Source: Lepidurus packardi
Taxonomy: Eukaryota > Arthropoda > Branchiopoda > Notostraca > Triopsidae
DNA: 64,000 bases
Assembly (NCBI GenBank): GCA_023053545.1
Contig: JAKZAN010000007.1
Location: 7,254,001 to 7,318,000 of the forward strand
Direction of reading: 5' to 3'
The translations under genes were made by a program, and so were the position numbers. Shown here piece by piece: positions 25,101 to 36,852 of this stretch; position 1 is the first letter of the stretch, and each line of letters opens with the position of its first letter. The notes beneath the pieces were generated by a model. It was not told the origin of the DNA, did not search any database, and saw nothing but the letters and a program-made list of their open reading frames with translations.

Positions 25101-27967
25101 CAGGACATACCAAAAAAAAAAAAAAAAACGAAAATAAAACGCTGGACTCACTTCTTCTCCCCATAAGTCGGTAGAATCGGTACTCCAAATGCAATTGCGG
25201 CGCCTTGGACTTGAGGGGCTCGAGTTTAATGGCGACATGTTCATTATTATACAAGTTCTTGCCTGTAAAGAATCCAATAAAGTCAAGCAATGAATACGGG
25301 CCAAACCAACCTATGTTTCTGTGGACGTAACGCAAGAGATCAATTACGTAGCAAATATGTGCTAATCAAATACATCGTCCAAATATCTGTGCCAAAAATG
25401 GATTACCCTAGCAACCTTTAGCCTCATGGTTAAAAAGGGGTTTCCTTACTAATGTTGCCTTTTTAGTTATGCAAAGCTATCCCTGTTGCACGAGTAGTTT
25501 TATAGCAAACTCCGAAAAAGAAAAACTTCGTATTCACGGAAAACTCGTTCAAGATTAGTAACTCATGCATTGATAGTCCCCCCCCCCCTTTTTTTACGAC
25601 TGTCCTTTTTCCCATACACGTCTTCATGTCCTTTTGCTTATCTTCCCCAGCGATTCCGAACCTCCACTTTGGCTGCTATCAAGTCTCTTATGACCGGACT
25701 TGGGCAAGGAAAACTCTACAAAATTCTCTCTAATCAATGTACCCCTGGAAGCGGATATAGAGGGGGCGCGGGAAGGCTGGGGTCTTACGGCTGCTGGCCT
25801 GGTGGAACAGGTGAGTCAACTCGCCATAAGGAAGAACCTTTAGCACAAGCTAGCTTCTGGAAATTACGAGAAAATTTGTCTCTCCCCTCCCTAAAACTAT
25901 CTAAGAAGAACGCAAAGTATACCATGGGAGTTTGGCGATCATAAAGATGTTTCTAGGAAAGCGTTCGTGCTGTTAAGGACTAAAACCAGAAGGCTAGGGG
26001 AAGAAAGTGAGAAGGTTCCGACATTCCCTTACTAGTAAACTCCCTTAATTAGATCGAGGATGGTCTACGCTGTTTCTGAATGGGCCGGGCCGACAATGAG
26101 AGAAAGGGCCTTCTGCTTCTTTTGTCTGCCTGAGCCAGTCAGCCAGCATGAGTTTGGACTTGTCCGTCTGATTGCCGTCACCGACAAGCAAAAAGGACAA
26201 GTACCTGATACCCGGAGGCCTTCCTCGCAAAAGCACCACAGCGCATTGCTTTATCAAACAATTTCTCACCTAAATTCTTCGAGTTCCTTAGTTCCTCACG
26301 TGGTGAAACATGTTTTATTAACTTTTTTTTTAGGCCCGCGAACTTCTACATTTACGTTACCTACTTGTCATCTAAATAGGGAACTTGGACGACGTTCCAA
26401 AGTCTTTTTTCCCCCTTTTCTTAAAAAAGATAATGCAGGGCGATTACACGGCTTTATAGAAAATAAACAAGTGCAACTACCGGTTAGGGCACATCAAAAT
26501 ATCTCCCCCGCTGACAAACAAAAAACGAAGTTTTAAAAACACAGCATGGAAAATAAGCTTTAAGCCAAGAGCCGAACAGAACTCTCCAGTCCTCCTACAA
26601 ACGATAGCAAGTAGAGATGGAAACAAGAGGGGTGATTGTTGATTGGCTTAACGCCAGTCACCAAGTTTCGTTTCGCGGAACTATACAAGTAGACGTCGTC
26701 CGACGCCACGCCGTTATCTGCCTATCTCCCCGTCTTGTTAGCCAAGTTTATAAAAGTCCTGTGCAAATTATCGTTCTTATTGCTAACGTCAAAGTGGATG
26801 ATAAACCTCAAACGGAGTTTTGCCTGGGAGCAAAAAATAGAACCTGTCCTAGGGATAAAGGAAGAATACTAACGCCTTACTAAGTCACAAACTCACCTAA
26901 TCGAAGCTCGCCAAAGTTTCCACACCCGATTTTCTTTCCCACTCGGAAATTAGGGCCGACCATAAGGACTCCAGATGAACTAGAAGAGGTGGAGCTAGAG
27001 CCTCCAGATTGACGAGCCGTGGACTGCATGGTACCCTGTGGCGCTGGATTGGGAGTGATATGAGTCTGGCTAGGGGTGGCGCTTACGTTAGCGGCCAGAG
27101 ATGTAGCACTGATGGCGCCGCCGGGGAAGTAACTTGAACCCAGCGGCGCAGATTCAAGGGTCCGCCCTATGGAAACGAAGAAAGAAAAAGGATGCATCAT
27201 TAGTCATTAGACCTATAAGAAACACGGTAAGAAAACAATAGCATCTTTACTTCATAAGGATATACAGTACTCTTACAATGCAGGATTCCAAAAAAAAAGA
27301 AGAAAAAAGCAGTGATTTAGGATCCAAGATGACTACGCTAAGAAAGAGAAGGTTAGAGAAATGGTACAACTGGGTTGTCTAACGGTAATAGTATTAAGCA
27401 ACGGAATGTGTCTTGCCAAAAGTGTGCGGAAACGCGCAACGCTTGTTCCTTTAACAAAATAAGATAATAAAACCGGTTTTTACCCTAATTAAGTTTAAAA
27501 AATTATCTCCAGCCTTTCTTGCTTGACTTCCTGGTTTGCAATGGTTTCTCTCTCCCTTACACTCACTCGGATGCTAGACAAACACATCGATTAGACAGTC
27601 AATTAATACAAGAAAGAAAAGAGCACCCAAGCAGTTGCTGGGTTTCTTTGGCGACGTAGCCATAAGTAGTCCATAAGCTAGGGTTGTGCATGTGTGTGGT
27701 CATGTATGTGTGTGTTTGGATGTTGGGGGTGTTCCTAGTCTAACCTGTGTGGGCCAGGCTGAGGCTGGCAGAAGCAGGCGGGTCTAAATGCAGGCTCACT
27801 ACCGGCAGGTTCAGCCTGCTGCTGCTCGTACTGTCCAAAAGGTTTTGCTGAGAGCCAGCAGCAGAGGCGGAGGCGTTAACCACGCCCCCTTGCCCTTCCC
27901 CGTCTGTATCGGCCAAGGGTTTCTTTTCTTGGTCGCGGTCCTTGTCCCACAGATCACGCCTGCTCAT
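22179..27967 (-). CDS. gish: Casein kinase I gamma (gilgamesh-type Ser/Thr kinase)
   Basis: Membrane-anchored CK1 gamma, which phosphorylates targets such as the Wnt co-receptor LRP6/Arrow and acts in membrane trafficking. Exons (minus): 27967-27745, 27166-26897, 25262-25152, 24373-24225, 24100-23866, 23767-23448, 23313-23245, 22991-22908, 22536-22304, 22230-22179; phases close exactly to 581 residues. The kinase domain runs from about 145 to 430: Gly loop [12 protein letters not shown] (154-165), ATP Lys177 (HVAIKLE), catalytic YRDVKPEN (265-272), DFG 290-292, and CK1 signature [17 protein letters not shown]. The last exon encodes CCCFF followed by KRKKKK (566-576), the palmitoylation and basic anchor typical of gamma isoforms; reading through the last donor instead would stop after AEDTK and lose the anchor. 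The N terminus (about 145 Ser/Thr/Pro-rich residues) is longer than in vertebrate forms. Confidence 0.95.
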
Positions 27968-29739
27968 AATGGTCCGCCCATAAGGGCTCTAGGAATTAAA
28001 TCACTGCAACAAAACACCTAAAAAAGCAAAACGAATAATATACATAATTAGTAACTGACACAACCCAAGAAAAAAAAAACAGAACAAGACAGCAAAGAAT
28101 ACAGAACTGTGTCTGGCAATTGGCAAATAATGACTTCAGTCTTAAGTTTCGCTTTGCTGGGCAAGCTTTCCAGAAGAACAACATTTACGGCAATCCGTAA
28201 TCAAATATGCTGCAAAAAAAGCGTGTCTGCACGTTGGGGAAATTATTTGCCGACAAATACAGGGAAAACGGAGGAAGCAAGGCCTTCTTAATTAAAATGA
28301 AACAAAACTGTTGCTGCAAATCTATAAAAATAGGCTTTGGTGTACCCATTGACTTGGGGACCACTTTTTAGGTTTACTCTTTGTTGTGTGTTCAGCAGTG
28401 GTTCTGATCAAAATCAGGCGAGTTATCCACATACATAAATTGAGGGACAATAAGGCTAACACAAAAAGCTCATGTTAATTAAGTTTGTGCAAAGGGATTA
28501 GCTGAGCAACGTTACTAGAAAGTTGCTGTGATTCTTTGTGTTTGTAAGCTGGGTGACAATGAACCAAGAAAAGAACCAAATTTGCTTCACTCGTCACTCC
28601 TCATGTTTTCGAGGTCATTGCTTGGCTCAAATTTGTAACTATTATCCAAAGGTCCAGTTAGTAGGAACTGGTAAACTTTAATGCAACACACACCCTTGTT
28701 GAACGCAATAATAAAAAATTTGTTTACCCTTACCCCTGTGGGGGGTTGCAAGGGACCCAGCCTTGTGTATGTCTGGTGTGTACTGTACTTGGCTTGCTTC
28801 TAGCTTTCGCCTCTTTCCAGCAATGCAAGGATTTCACAACCAACACACCTGATTAAATCCATACAAGTGCTAAAATGAAGTCCCTATCTCACTTAAATGT
28901 CACCGGGTTGATGAAATAGTCCATTTTAGCTTCAAAGGAACGTCACAAACACAAGAGCATACAACTGACCGGCTACCAAGTTGCAGGCAGCTCCAGAATG
29001 GCGGAGCAACATCTAGGTCCGATCACCTGATCTGTAGTTTCAGTTCTAGATTGGGAATTATTAATTGTCATATAAGTCGTCAGCTGTTATTTTAGAAATT
29101 ACTTGCATAATATCAGATGATGTAAATTTTAAAATTTTAAGAGTTGTTTGATAGTTCTTATAACATGGGACTGTTTTTTACTGACAGTCGACGCTGCTTC
29201 CGGCTTTTCATGTTTCTAATGGCTTAGCGCGATACCGATATTTCATTTGTGTATCCCGCTCCCGTTCGAAACAGGATAAAAACAAGACGACGGTTTCTTC
29301 ATAAATACGGAGAAAGTCTGGTGACGCTTAATTTGCGAAAGGACATTCCCGAAATGTATATGACTCATGTAATAGCGACGAAAGAAGGAGGACGTATTTA
29401 CGCAAGTAATGAACAACTGCGCAACTAGTTGACGCTTTATGAAATTGAAACTTAACTTGTAATTTACACTTCAAATAAACATGAAACAAACTGCATTTAT
29501 CAACATAGCGTTTGGAAATAAGAGTAAATGGTAACAAAATTTTGGTGCAACACGAAATTTCACTAACAATTGCCAGTCTGGTAATACTTATAATCGGGTA
29601 CCCCGTGTGAACTATAGTACCTACGTTGTAAAACAAACACACAAAAAAGAGACCAGTATAAAATTCGGTAAACAATTACGGCTAATAAATGTGACTAGCA
29701 CACTAAACGCGGAAGATGATTATGGCATATTCTTCCGCA
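27968..29739. other. Upstream region of casein kinase 1 gamma
   Basis: No gene seen. It contains the presumed promoter and any non-coding 5' exons of the kinase on one side, and the 3' UTR of G-beta-5 on the other. Both genes are on the minus strand. Confidence 0.45.
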
Positions 29740-31376
29740 TTAGGCCCAAACCTATTTCACAGAACCAATTTTTATACAATGATTAAATAATCGGGGGAAA
29801 TTACCCGTAAAGTAAAGTCCCAAGATCCAGTGCAGATTGAGGTACCATCAGGAGATACTTTCAAACAGGAGACTCGGTTTTCGTGACCATAAAGAATGGT
29901 GATACGTGTGCACTTGAGCGTGTCCCACACATTCACTGTGTAGTCGTTGTATCCAGCAAAGAGTAAACGTCCTGGCATATTTAAATACCAAGAGATGTAG
30001 TAAATATAATAAGGCTGGACAAGCAATAACTCTTCTTACCACTAACTGAAAAATCCACTGCATTCACCCCAAAGATGATACTTTCCTTGGAATAAACAGC
30101 TACTTCGCGATCAGCTCGCAAATCGAACAGGCGGCACTACAATATAAGAATATTAAATCTTTTTTACGTACTGATTATCACTTACAGTTGAATCATCAGA
30201 TCCTGTGGCAATAGCTTCTCCACTGGGATAAAATTTAACACTGTTGATGTCCGCATCATGTCCTTCAAAAACTTGCACACGCTGACCAGTGCGCATGTCC
30301 CATATAAGGGCTGTCTTATCACAACCCTACGTTTGGGAAGAATATGGGTAAGAATGGGAGCAATAACTTCAACTTACGCCCGAAACAAAAGTGTTTCCTG
30401 TCTCAGACGGAGCCAGGTCTAATGCCATAACATCGGCTTGATGCCCATGGAAAGACTGGAGCAACTGACCGGACTCGACGTCCCACAATGCACATGTCGA
30501 GTCACCGCTACCCGTAAGAATCTAAGCAAGATTTGTAGAAGTGATACTAGAGTGACAATGATTAATACGCACTTGTTGGTCAGAATTAGGGAATGTGCAG
30601 CAAGACATGTAAGACGTATGCGTTCCTACTGTCCGTCGTTTAGACGATACGTCCTCTTCCAAGCTCAAAGGATACACAGTGACTTTATTATCCAAGCCCC
30701 TGCATGAGAGAAACTTAGCCAAATTAACACACGAATAGCCAAGGAAATATACGAAATCAGTCGTCCTCTTTAAGGCTCTACCTTTCAAACCCTGAAATGA
30801 ACTACCAAGGGAGAAATGCGCATGCAGAATATAGATAAGCCAGAAGAGAAATCGAGCAAGAGTACCCGCAAGCCACCATGTTTCCGCCAGGAGCATAAGC
30901 ACACGCCATCACCCAAGTTGTAGGCATAGTTACCGCATGCTCTTTATTTGTAGTAAATGCATCCCAAATAATCATTTTACCATCCTACAATAAAAAAAGA
31001 GATTCATTTCTCAAATATTTTTCTTGTTATTTATGAATAAACTAATATAATATACCTGCGAGGAAGACACCACATGTCTCTTGTCCAAGGACCAGTCAGC
31101 GCACAAAACCTTCGCTTGATGTCCCTTTAAAACCCTTCTTGGCTTGATATTCATGAGGCTAATGTTTTCCAAGCGTTGTGACACAGTAGCCACTAAGATA
31201 CAAAATTTAATTAATTTTTTTTTATACAACTTACAAGTGAAAAATGCAGACTTACGTGCCACATCGTTCAGTTTATGACGTTCTTCCTCCAATCGAGATT
31301 TGAGATGCTCCACTTCTTTCATCAACGACTCGTAGTTTTCCATAGCGTCACTTTTTAGGCTTACTTCAGACGCCAT
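29740..31376 (-). CDS. GNB5: Guanine nucleotide-binding protein subunit beta-5
   Basis: Beta-5 type G-protein subunit, a seven-bladed WD40 propeller that pairs with R7-family RGS proteins in neuronal GPCR signalling. Exons (minus): 31376-31256, 31192-31056, 30984-30866, 30699-30573, 30521-30378, 30326-30186, 30136-30040, 29971-29805, 29751-29740; phases close to 354 residues (human short form 353). The N-terminal helix ([20 protein letters not shown]) is the coiled coil; blades follow, e.g. [49 protein letters not shown] and [16 protein letters not shown]. The final coding exon is only 12 nt (V-W-A-stop), found because the family always ends near LRVWA and the donor after LR is followed by atag|GTTTGGGCCTAA. 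Divergent from basigin, with 517 bp between start codons. Confidence 0.96.
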
Positions 31377-31893
31377 AATTAAATCCTAGCAGGGATTATT
31401 TACGAAAACTTTAATAGTGGCACAAATAAACAATCACCAGAATAGTCATGAATTTTCACGAAGGATCAATAATAACAAACGCGCCCCTAACTAGGCAACG
31501 CCCATTTCCAAGACACGCCCATTTTTGGAGGCTCAAAATGACGTAATGCGAATTGTGATGCCCTCCGCTGGATCCAAAGCTGATTTTCTAGCATTTATTT
31601 TTCTAAAGAAATGTTTTTAATAACGTCTAAAATATGATTTCGAAAGTATATTCAACTAAAGCCAATAGAAAAAATGGCGAACTTTTGGCTGACTTCCAAA
31701 AGCGCTTTTGTTGACTAGACTTTCCATACAAGCGGATTTGGTGATGCTTGACGGGCAAGAAAAGCCCTTCGCAGCTCGCAAGTTACTGCCATTTTGTCTG
31801 ACTTAACTGGTGGTGCGGTTGTGCAGTGAAGGACTCTTTAACTTCAAGGATACCACAGAAGCTATATTTTATCTGTTTCTGGTGCTTACGAAA
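31377..31893. promoter_or_regulatory. Shared divergent promoter region, GNB5 / basigin
   Basis: The start codons of two head-to-head genes are separated by 517 bp, so both core promoters and 5' UTRs must lie here unless there are remote first exons. No clear TATA box is seen for either side. Confidence 0.5.
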
Positions 31894-34440
31894 ATGGCCA
31901 AATTTGCGTTCTTGGCACTTGTCTGCCTGTGTTTGACGTCCGGTATTTTTTGCGGTAGGTAAAAATTTCCTGTAATTTTACTTTATAGTTGGATTTTCAG
32001 TGTCTATTTATCGCATAACAGCTGCTTTGTTTCCCGTTCAGTTTGACATACGTATATTAGTTAATGCCGTTGAATTTAACCGATTACTATGGATCATTAG
32101 AAAGAAATAGTGGACGTGTTGTAAACATGCGTAATGTAATGTAAGTTCATCTATCTAATCTTATGCAATTTGAGCGTAGGGTTGAGTAGGTCAACTGCTT
32201 GTAAGGTACAAACAAATAGTAACCGAATCTGGTCCTTACCAGATTCGGTTACTATTTGTTGAGTTGTTTTTACCTTGTTTAGGAAAACATATTGTAGCAC
32301 AAGATGTATTCCGTAGGTTTTGTGTGATAAACTGCGTGACCAGTTTAGTAAGCTGGCAGCTAAAAAGCGAGAACAACAGAAGCTGTATTCCATAGCTAAA
32401 TTAGCTTCCCTGTCTCTTTGAAATGCCGAAGCACGCTCGTTTTCCCTATTTGCATTGACCAGCTAGCGTGTCTCCTTAGGCTCGCCTTCACCTTAGGCAC
32501 TTGAAATCTTGCAACATAACGTCCTCGCTGCAGCAGTAATTCCTACTCACTCCAGGTTTTTCTTCAGAACCCAGTTATCAAGGCAAAACCTATATCGACC
32601 CCGGAGAAACGTTCCACATTCTATGTCGAATTCCATTGTCGGATCCTTTGCGTTTACAATGGACATTAAATGACAAAATTATTGGCCCTATTTTGTACCG
32701 TGGTCTGACAGAAGACCTTGAAGAAATTGAATGGGTACTGTCCTACTTATAAAATCAGAATTCTTGATTGAGGTTAACAAACCCTCATTTGAAAAGGTTA
32801 TACACGCATATTTATCTAGGATATTGTGAACAAAGGGCATGATCCAGTTGAGTTCATAGTCGAGGATGCCTTCCGTGAAAATGACGAAGGACAGCATATC
32901 CTGTCACGTTTAATTGTGCCCAAAGCGAAAATTCAACATTCGGGCTCGTACCGTTGCAATGATTTGTTTCGCAAAGGCCATAGAATTGTTGTTGGTCAGG
33001 GTAACAGTGATTTCTTCTAAGTTGATTTTCAGCTTATCGTAGTGCTAGTCAAATATCACCAACAATGATCGTTGGTCGAAAGTGTGATTAGATAAGCGGT
33101 AATAAGCGTAGGCTCAAACAATGAACTTTGAAAACGACGAACTTCTTTTAAAAAAAAAGTTATCTAGATCATGCTTGAAGTTACGAGCTTTTTCCCCTAC
33201 AAAAACTAAATTCTTTGCGTCTAAGTTTAAAAGGACAATTTATTTTTCTAGAAGATCAAGTTACCAGTGATAGCGCTCCAGTTATCATCGAAATCCGCAG
33301 CAATCATCCGGTCATACTAGCATGCAATGCAACCACAAACGCGGATGCCAAGGTGGAATGGTAATTGAGTTTTGAAATCAAATTCTAATGCAGTCAAGCG
33401 TTTTTATATACATTTTCTACTCCGTTTTCTAGGTTTAAAGATGAGGTGAAAATGGAAACTGATGAGGATGAACGAATTAGCATTTTACCCGGCAATCACT
33501 CTTTAAAGATCACTAAACCTTCTGCGTTAAATGACGCTGGAATTTACCGTTGCAAACTAGCGTTGGAAGACATTAATTTGTCCCAGTCCAATCCTATTCT
33601 GTTGAAATGTTTGTAGTTTGTTTTATTATTTTTTATCAAGTTTTACTGCAACTAACTTCTTGCTTCGTTCCAGTTCCTCTCAAAGTTAAAATTGATCAGG
33701 GAATCTCTTTGAACGTAATCGAAGGCGAGAAGCTGCGTTTGGTTTGCAATGTAACTGGAGGCACTTCCCCTAAAATCGTTTGGTTCAAAGGTAAACTTAA
33801 CTATTGGAAACTAACTGAAACCGAGTTTCGCAAGTTGGTAACTTTATCACATGCAGATAATAAGACGCTTCCCAACTCCGAGGATCTTAGCGGTCGTATT
33901 ACTTTTAAACCCCATAATGACATTGAAAACGTCGAGTTGTTTATTGCCGAAGCTGACATGGAAGACCGTGGCATTTACTCTTGCGAAGCCAGCTCTCAAA
34001 TCGATGGCAGCTCTGAAACCGAAACTGCAAACGACTCGATCATAATTCGAGTCAAAGGTACGTTTGTTACGCTTGCAGGTTGAGAGCTGTTGTAAATTTA
34101 CCTTAATGATAAAACCTTCTTGTAGACAAACTTGCTGCTTTGTGGCCGTTCTTGGGTATCTGCGCTGAAGTAGCGATCTTGTGCACCATTATTTTCATCT
34201 ATGAAAGGAAACGCAGCAAGGCGGAGCAAGAAGAAGAGGCCGAACATGTAGTTGAAGAGTAAGTCAGCCATTCCTGTTTTTGTTTTTTCCCTTTTTTATT
34301 TCAGAGGAAACGAAAAAAGAAGACCAGCTTCTGTTAATTAAATTAGAAACTCAGTACTTACACTGCTCTTGTTTCTACTTTGCAGAAAAAACGCCGTGGA
34401 TGGAGTTAAAGACTCTGAAGTCCGACACCGGAACAAGTGA
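31894..34440 (+). CDS. Bsg: Basigin homologue (CD147-like, three Ig domains, one TM helix)
   Basis: Type I membrane glycoprotein; basigins chaperone monocarboxylate transporters and act in cell adhesion and photoreceptor/glial organisation. Exons: 31894-31954, 32556-32734, 32820-33000, 33252-33360, 33433-33608, 33674-33790, 33857-34057, 34126-34258, 34386-34440; frame closes at 403 residues. A signal peptide (MAKFAFLALVCLCLTSGIFC) is followed by three Ig-like domains with Cys/Trp and D-x-G-x-Y-x-C cores (SGSYRC, DAGIYRC, DRGIYSC). The TM segment LAALWPFLGICAEVAILCTI with its buried Glu is the basigin fingerprint, then ERKRSK and an acidic tail ending SEVRHRNK. The exon at 33433-33608 uses a weaker donor (AAAT|gtttgt), required by phase. 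The 66-bp intron at 33791-33856 is in-frame and stop-free, so a 425-residue form is possible. Confidence 0.93.
32211..32260. repeat. Perfect hairpin: 23-bp arms, 4-nt loop
   Basis: Arms 32211-32233 and 32238-32260 are exact reverse complements around the loop CCTT, inside basigin intron 1. Directly read from the sequence, no mismatches. Confidence 0.95.
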
Positions 34441-34869
34441 ATACTGTCAAGTCCTGCCTCCCAGCATAGTTTTTTTTTTCTTTTTTGAACATTACTCTTT
34501 TTTCCCTCTTGTTAATTAAACGTCGAAAATTATGGTAGCCTGATTCCAAGTCAAGTTACTTTCAGTCATGAGTATTTGATGTCCTGCCTGCTGTGTCCCT
34601 AGCCTTTTTCTAATTAAGGAGCTCCTCGGTTTATGGGAAAGTATTGTTTAGATTGAGCTCTTTTCCTCTCTTCTTCTTTTTTCTAAGTCTTCAGATTTTA
34701 AATAACCGGACGAGTTGTAGTCGAACTGTGTGGAAATACAATAGTGATAAAACTTTACACCTAAACTACTAACGTCATATTAATTACGGTTACATAGCAG
34801 GAACAAAATTAACTAGAAATGTAATAACTAGTTCACTGTCAACGGCAAGTAACAAAAAGGAACGAATTA

Positions 34870-36352
34870 TTAATAAGTCAATTGATCTTTGAAACGGAGC
34901 GCTTGTTCCAAATGAAGCTTGGCCTGCTTCTCACCTCGTGTTGCAGGTCGACCCACCAAACTTGTGTCGTGGAACGGAAACGAACGCTTGCGAGATTTGC
35001 CCCGTAATTGCTTCGGGTGACGCACGAATTCCAGCACATTATTTCTTGATTTTTTAAAACTTTTATTAGTTCACAAAAAAAGGAAAATAAGTCGTACTAA
35101 CTTTGTAGGTATGAGGGTCAAGGGAGGCTGCTGAAGTGTCTGGGATGCAGAAGATCTTCCAACGGAGCGCCAGGAAATATTGTTCTAAACAAGTAATATT
35201 AAGCTACAGAAAAAAAAGACAAATAAGAAATGAATGTGATATCACATCAGTTGACGACGCAGTCGGAGACGGACGTGTGACTCTGCTAACAACGTTGGAT
35301 TTGAAGATTCGCTGAGAACGCAGTGATAGCGAGCTGATTTTCATTTGAACCTTGTTGTCCTTGTCTCCTTGGGCAGTTACGCTCTCATCTGCATCTAGCG
35401 GAGCTTTAAAAGGCAGTGCCTCGGGTTTGGCAATGCTTTCGAGAAATCCTAAGGGCTCTTCTTCGCTTACTTGTACAAAGTCCTCTTCCACTCCATTTAT
35501 TGACGGATGAAGACTCATTCGAACGTGAGAAAAGTTGGTCCCAAAGAAAGGGATGGGAGGCAGGTCTTCTTGCGGCTCATTAGTGTGCGTTATGGGAAAC
35601 GTGAAAACGGTTCTATTTGTGCCAACATCCACAGCTCTGGAAATGGCTGTGTCACTTTTTTCCTCTTCTCTGGATGCTTCGAGGAAACGTTGAAGAGTCC
35701 TATGATCAAAAGACACTGCAGCGGATGAGCTCAAAACAGAACCAGCAGGATCATGGTTTCGGTTATCATGGCGTTGGAGAGTGGCAAGGGCGTCTAAGAG
35801 AGACTCATCGGTAGAGAATCCGTTCTCGCTTTTACTCCATTGAGCGGGCGAAAGGTCGTCTGTCAGAGATGCTCGGTTCCCCGTATAATACGAAAGTCCA
35901 TCAGCTGTGCCGGAATAGACAGAGAAGGGTGAGCGAGGCAATCGAGCTGTTTGGGGCAGAAACTGGATTCCTCTTTTGTACGCGAGAATGTCGCTGAGCA
36001 GAGCAACATCTCCGATCCGTCGTTTCAGTTCGTGGTCATCGAGATTCAATAATTGGGAAAATGGAACATGGGTAGGAACGCTTAACGTAGGAACACCCCA
36101 GGGTGATTGCTGCGGTTGCCCATCCTGCTGAGGGGAATCCAGCCAAGTAGCTGCGGTATCTGGCGATGTCAATGTTGCCGGTAGTGCCAGACGGGGACGG
36201 GAACTGTACGAGGTAGGATTATGGGCAGTGCTCGGATTCACTCGGGTTTGATCCCGGCTTACATTGAAACACGGATTTGGTGCACAGCAACGCCAACATC
36301 TCTGCGGGCTGGAATAATACGTCCAAGGCTCCTCTCCATGGTAATCCGACAT
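34870..36352 (-). CDS. Unrecognised, probably disordered protein (about 454-459 residues)
   Basis: Exon 1 (36352-35246) is open for 369 codons from its ATG. It is followed by exon 2 (35184-35102) and exon 3 (to stop at 34870-34872). Exon 3 may start at 35059 (better pyrimidine tract, 459 residues) or 35044 (454 residues); both keep frame. I recognise no family. There is an aromatic/Cys-rich start (EPWTYYSSPQRCWRCC), long Ser/Pro/Gln-rich low-complexity regions, a short helical-looking segment (NLDDHELKRRIGDVALLSDI), and a basic C-terminal tail (HPKQLRGKSRKRSFPFHD ... ALRFKDQLTY). No signal peptide or TM helix. The donor of exon 1 (GAT|gtgata) is weak, so the first junction is the least certain point. 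It is convergent with basigin. Confidence 0.6.
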
Positions 36353-36852
36353 GTTAGCATTCCAAAGTTTAGGCTCCTATTGTAACAGCTTAATTAGGTT
36401 AAGTCTTATGAGTTCTGATCAACAGTAAGACATCCAACGACAACTCCACTCATGCTTCAAAGATCTAGCGCTAAAACCTGTTATTCCTGCAAGTGGATGA
36501 TAAAGCGCTTTCAAGCTATAATGTATTTCCTAATCGTTGTATATCACTCTCACAAGTTCTCGTTAAGCCGGTGGAAGTGACTGTTTTCCGTGCATAATAC
36601 ATCCCTTATTAACATCATAACCCTCCCGAAAGCCCCATCACCCAACCAAACGCGCCAAGAAAGGGCCAGTTGGAGCGGGTAGTTCGTGCTTTGTTTTGGT
36701 CCAGGAAGATCGATTATTATATCGATGGTTTGTATTCCGCAACCAAAGAGGGAAACTATTTGTTTGTCTGGACTGTCAAGAGTAGTGAGGCTAAAGCTCT
36801 AGAGTAAAAAACTTTTAGAGTGGTAATCTGATGCCTAGGTTTCATTTCTAAT

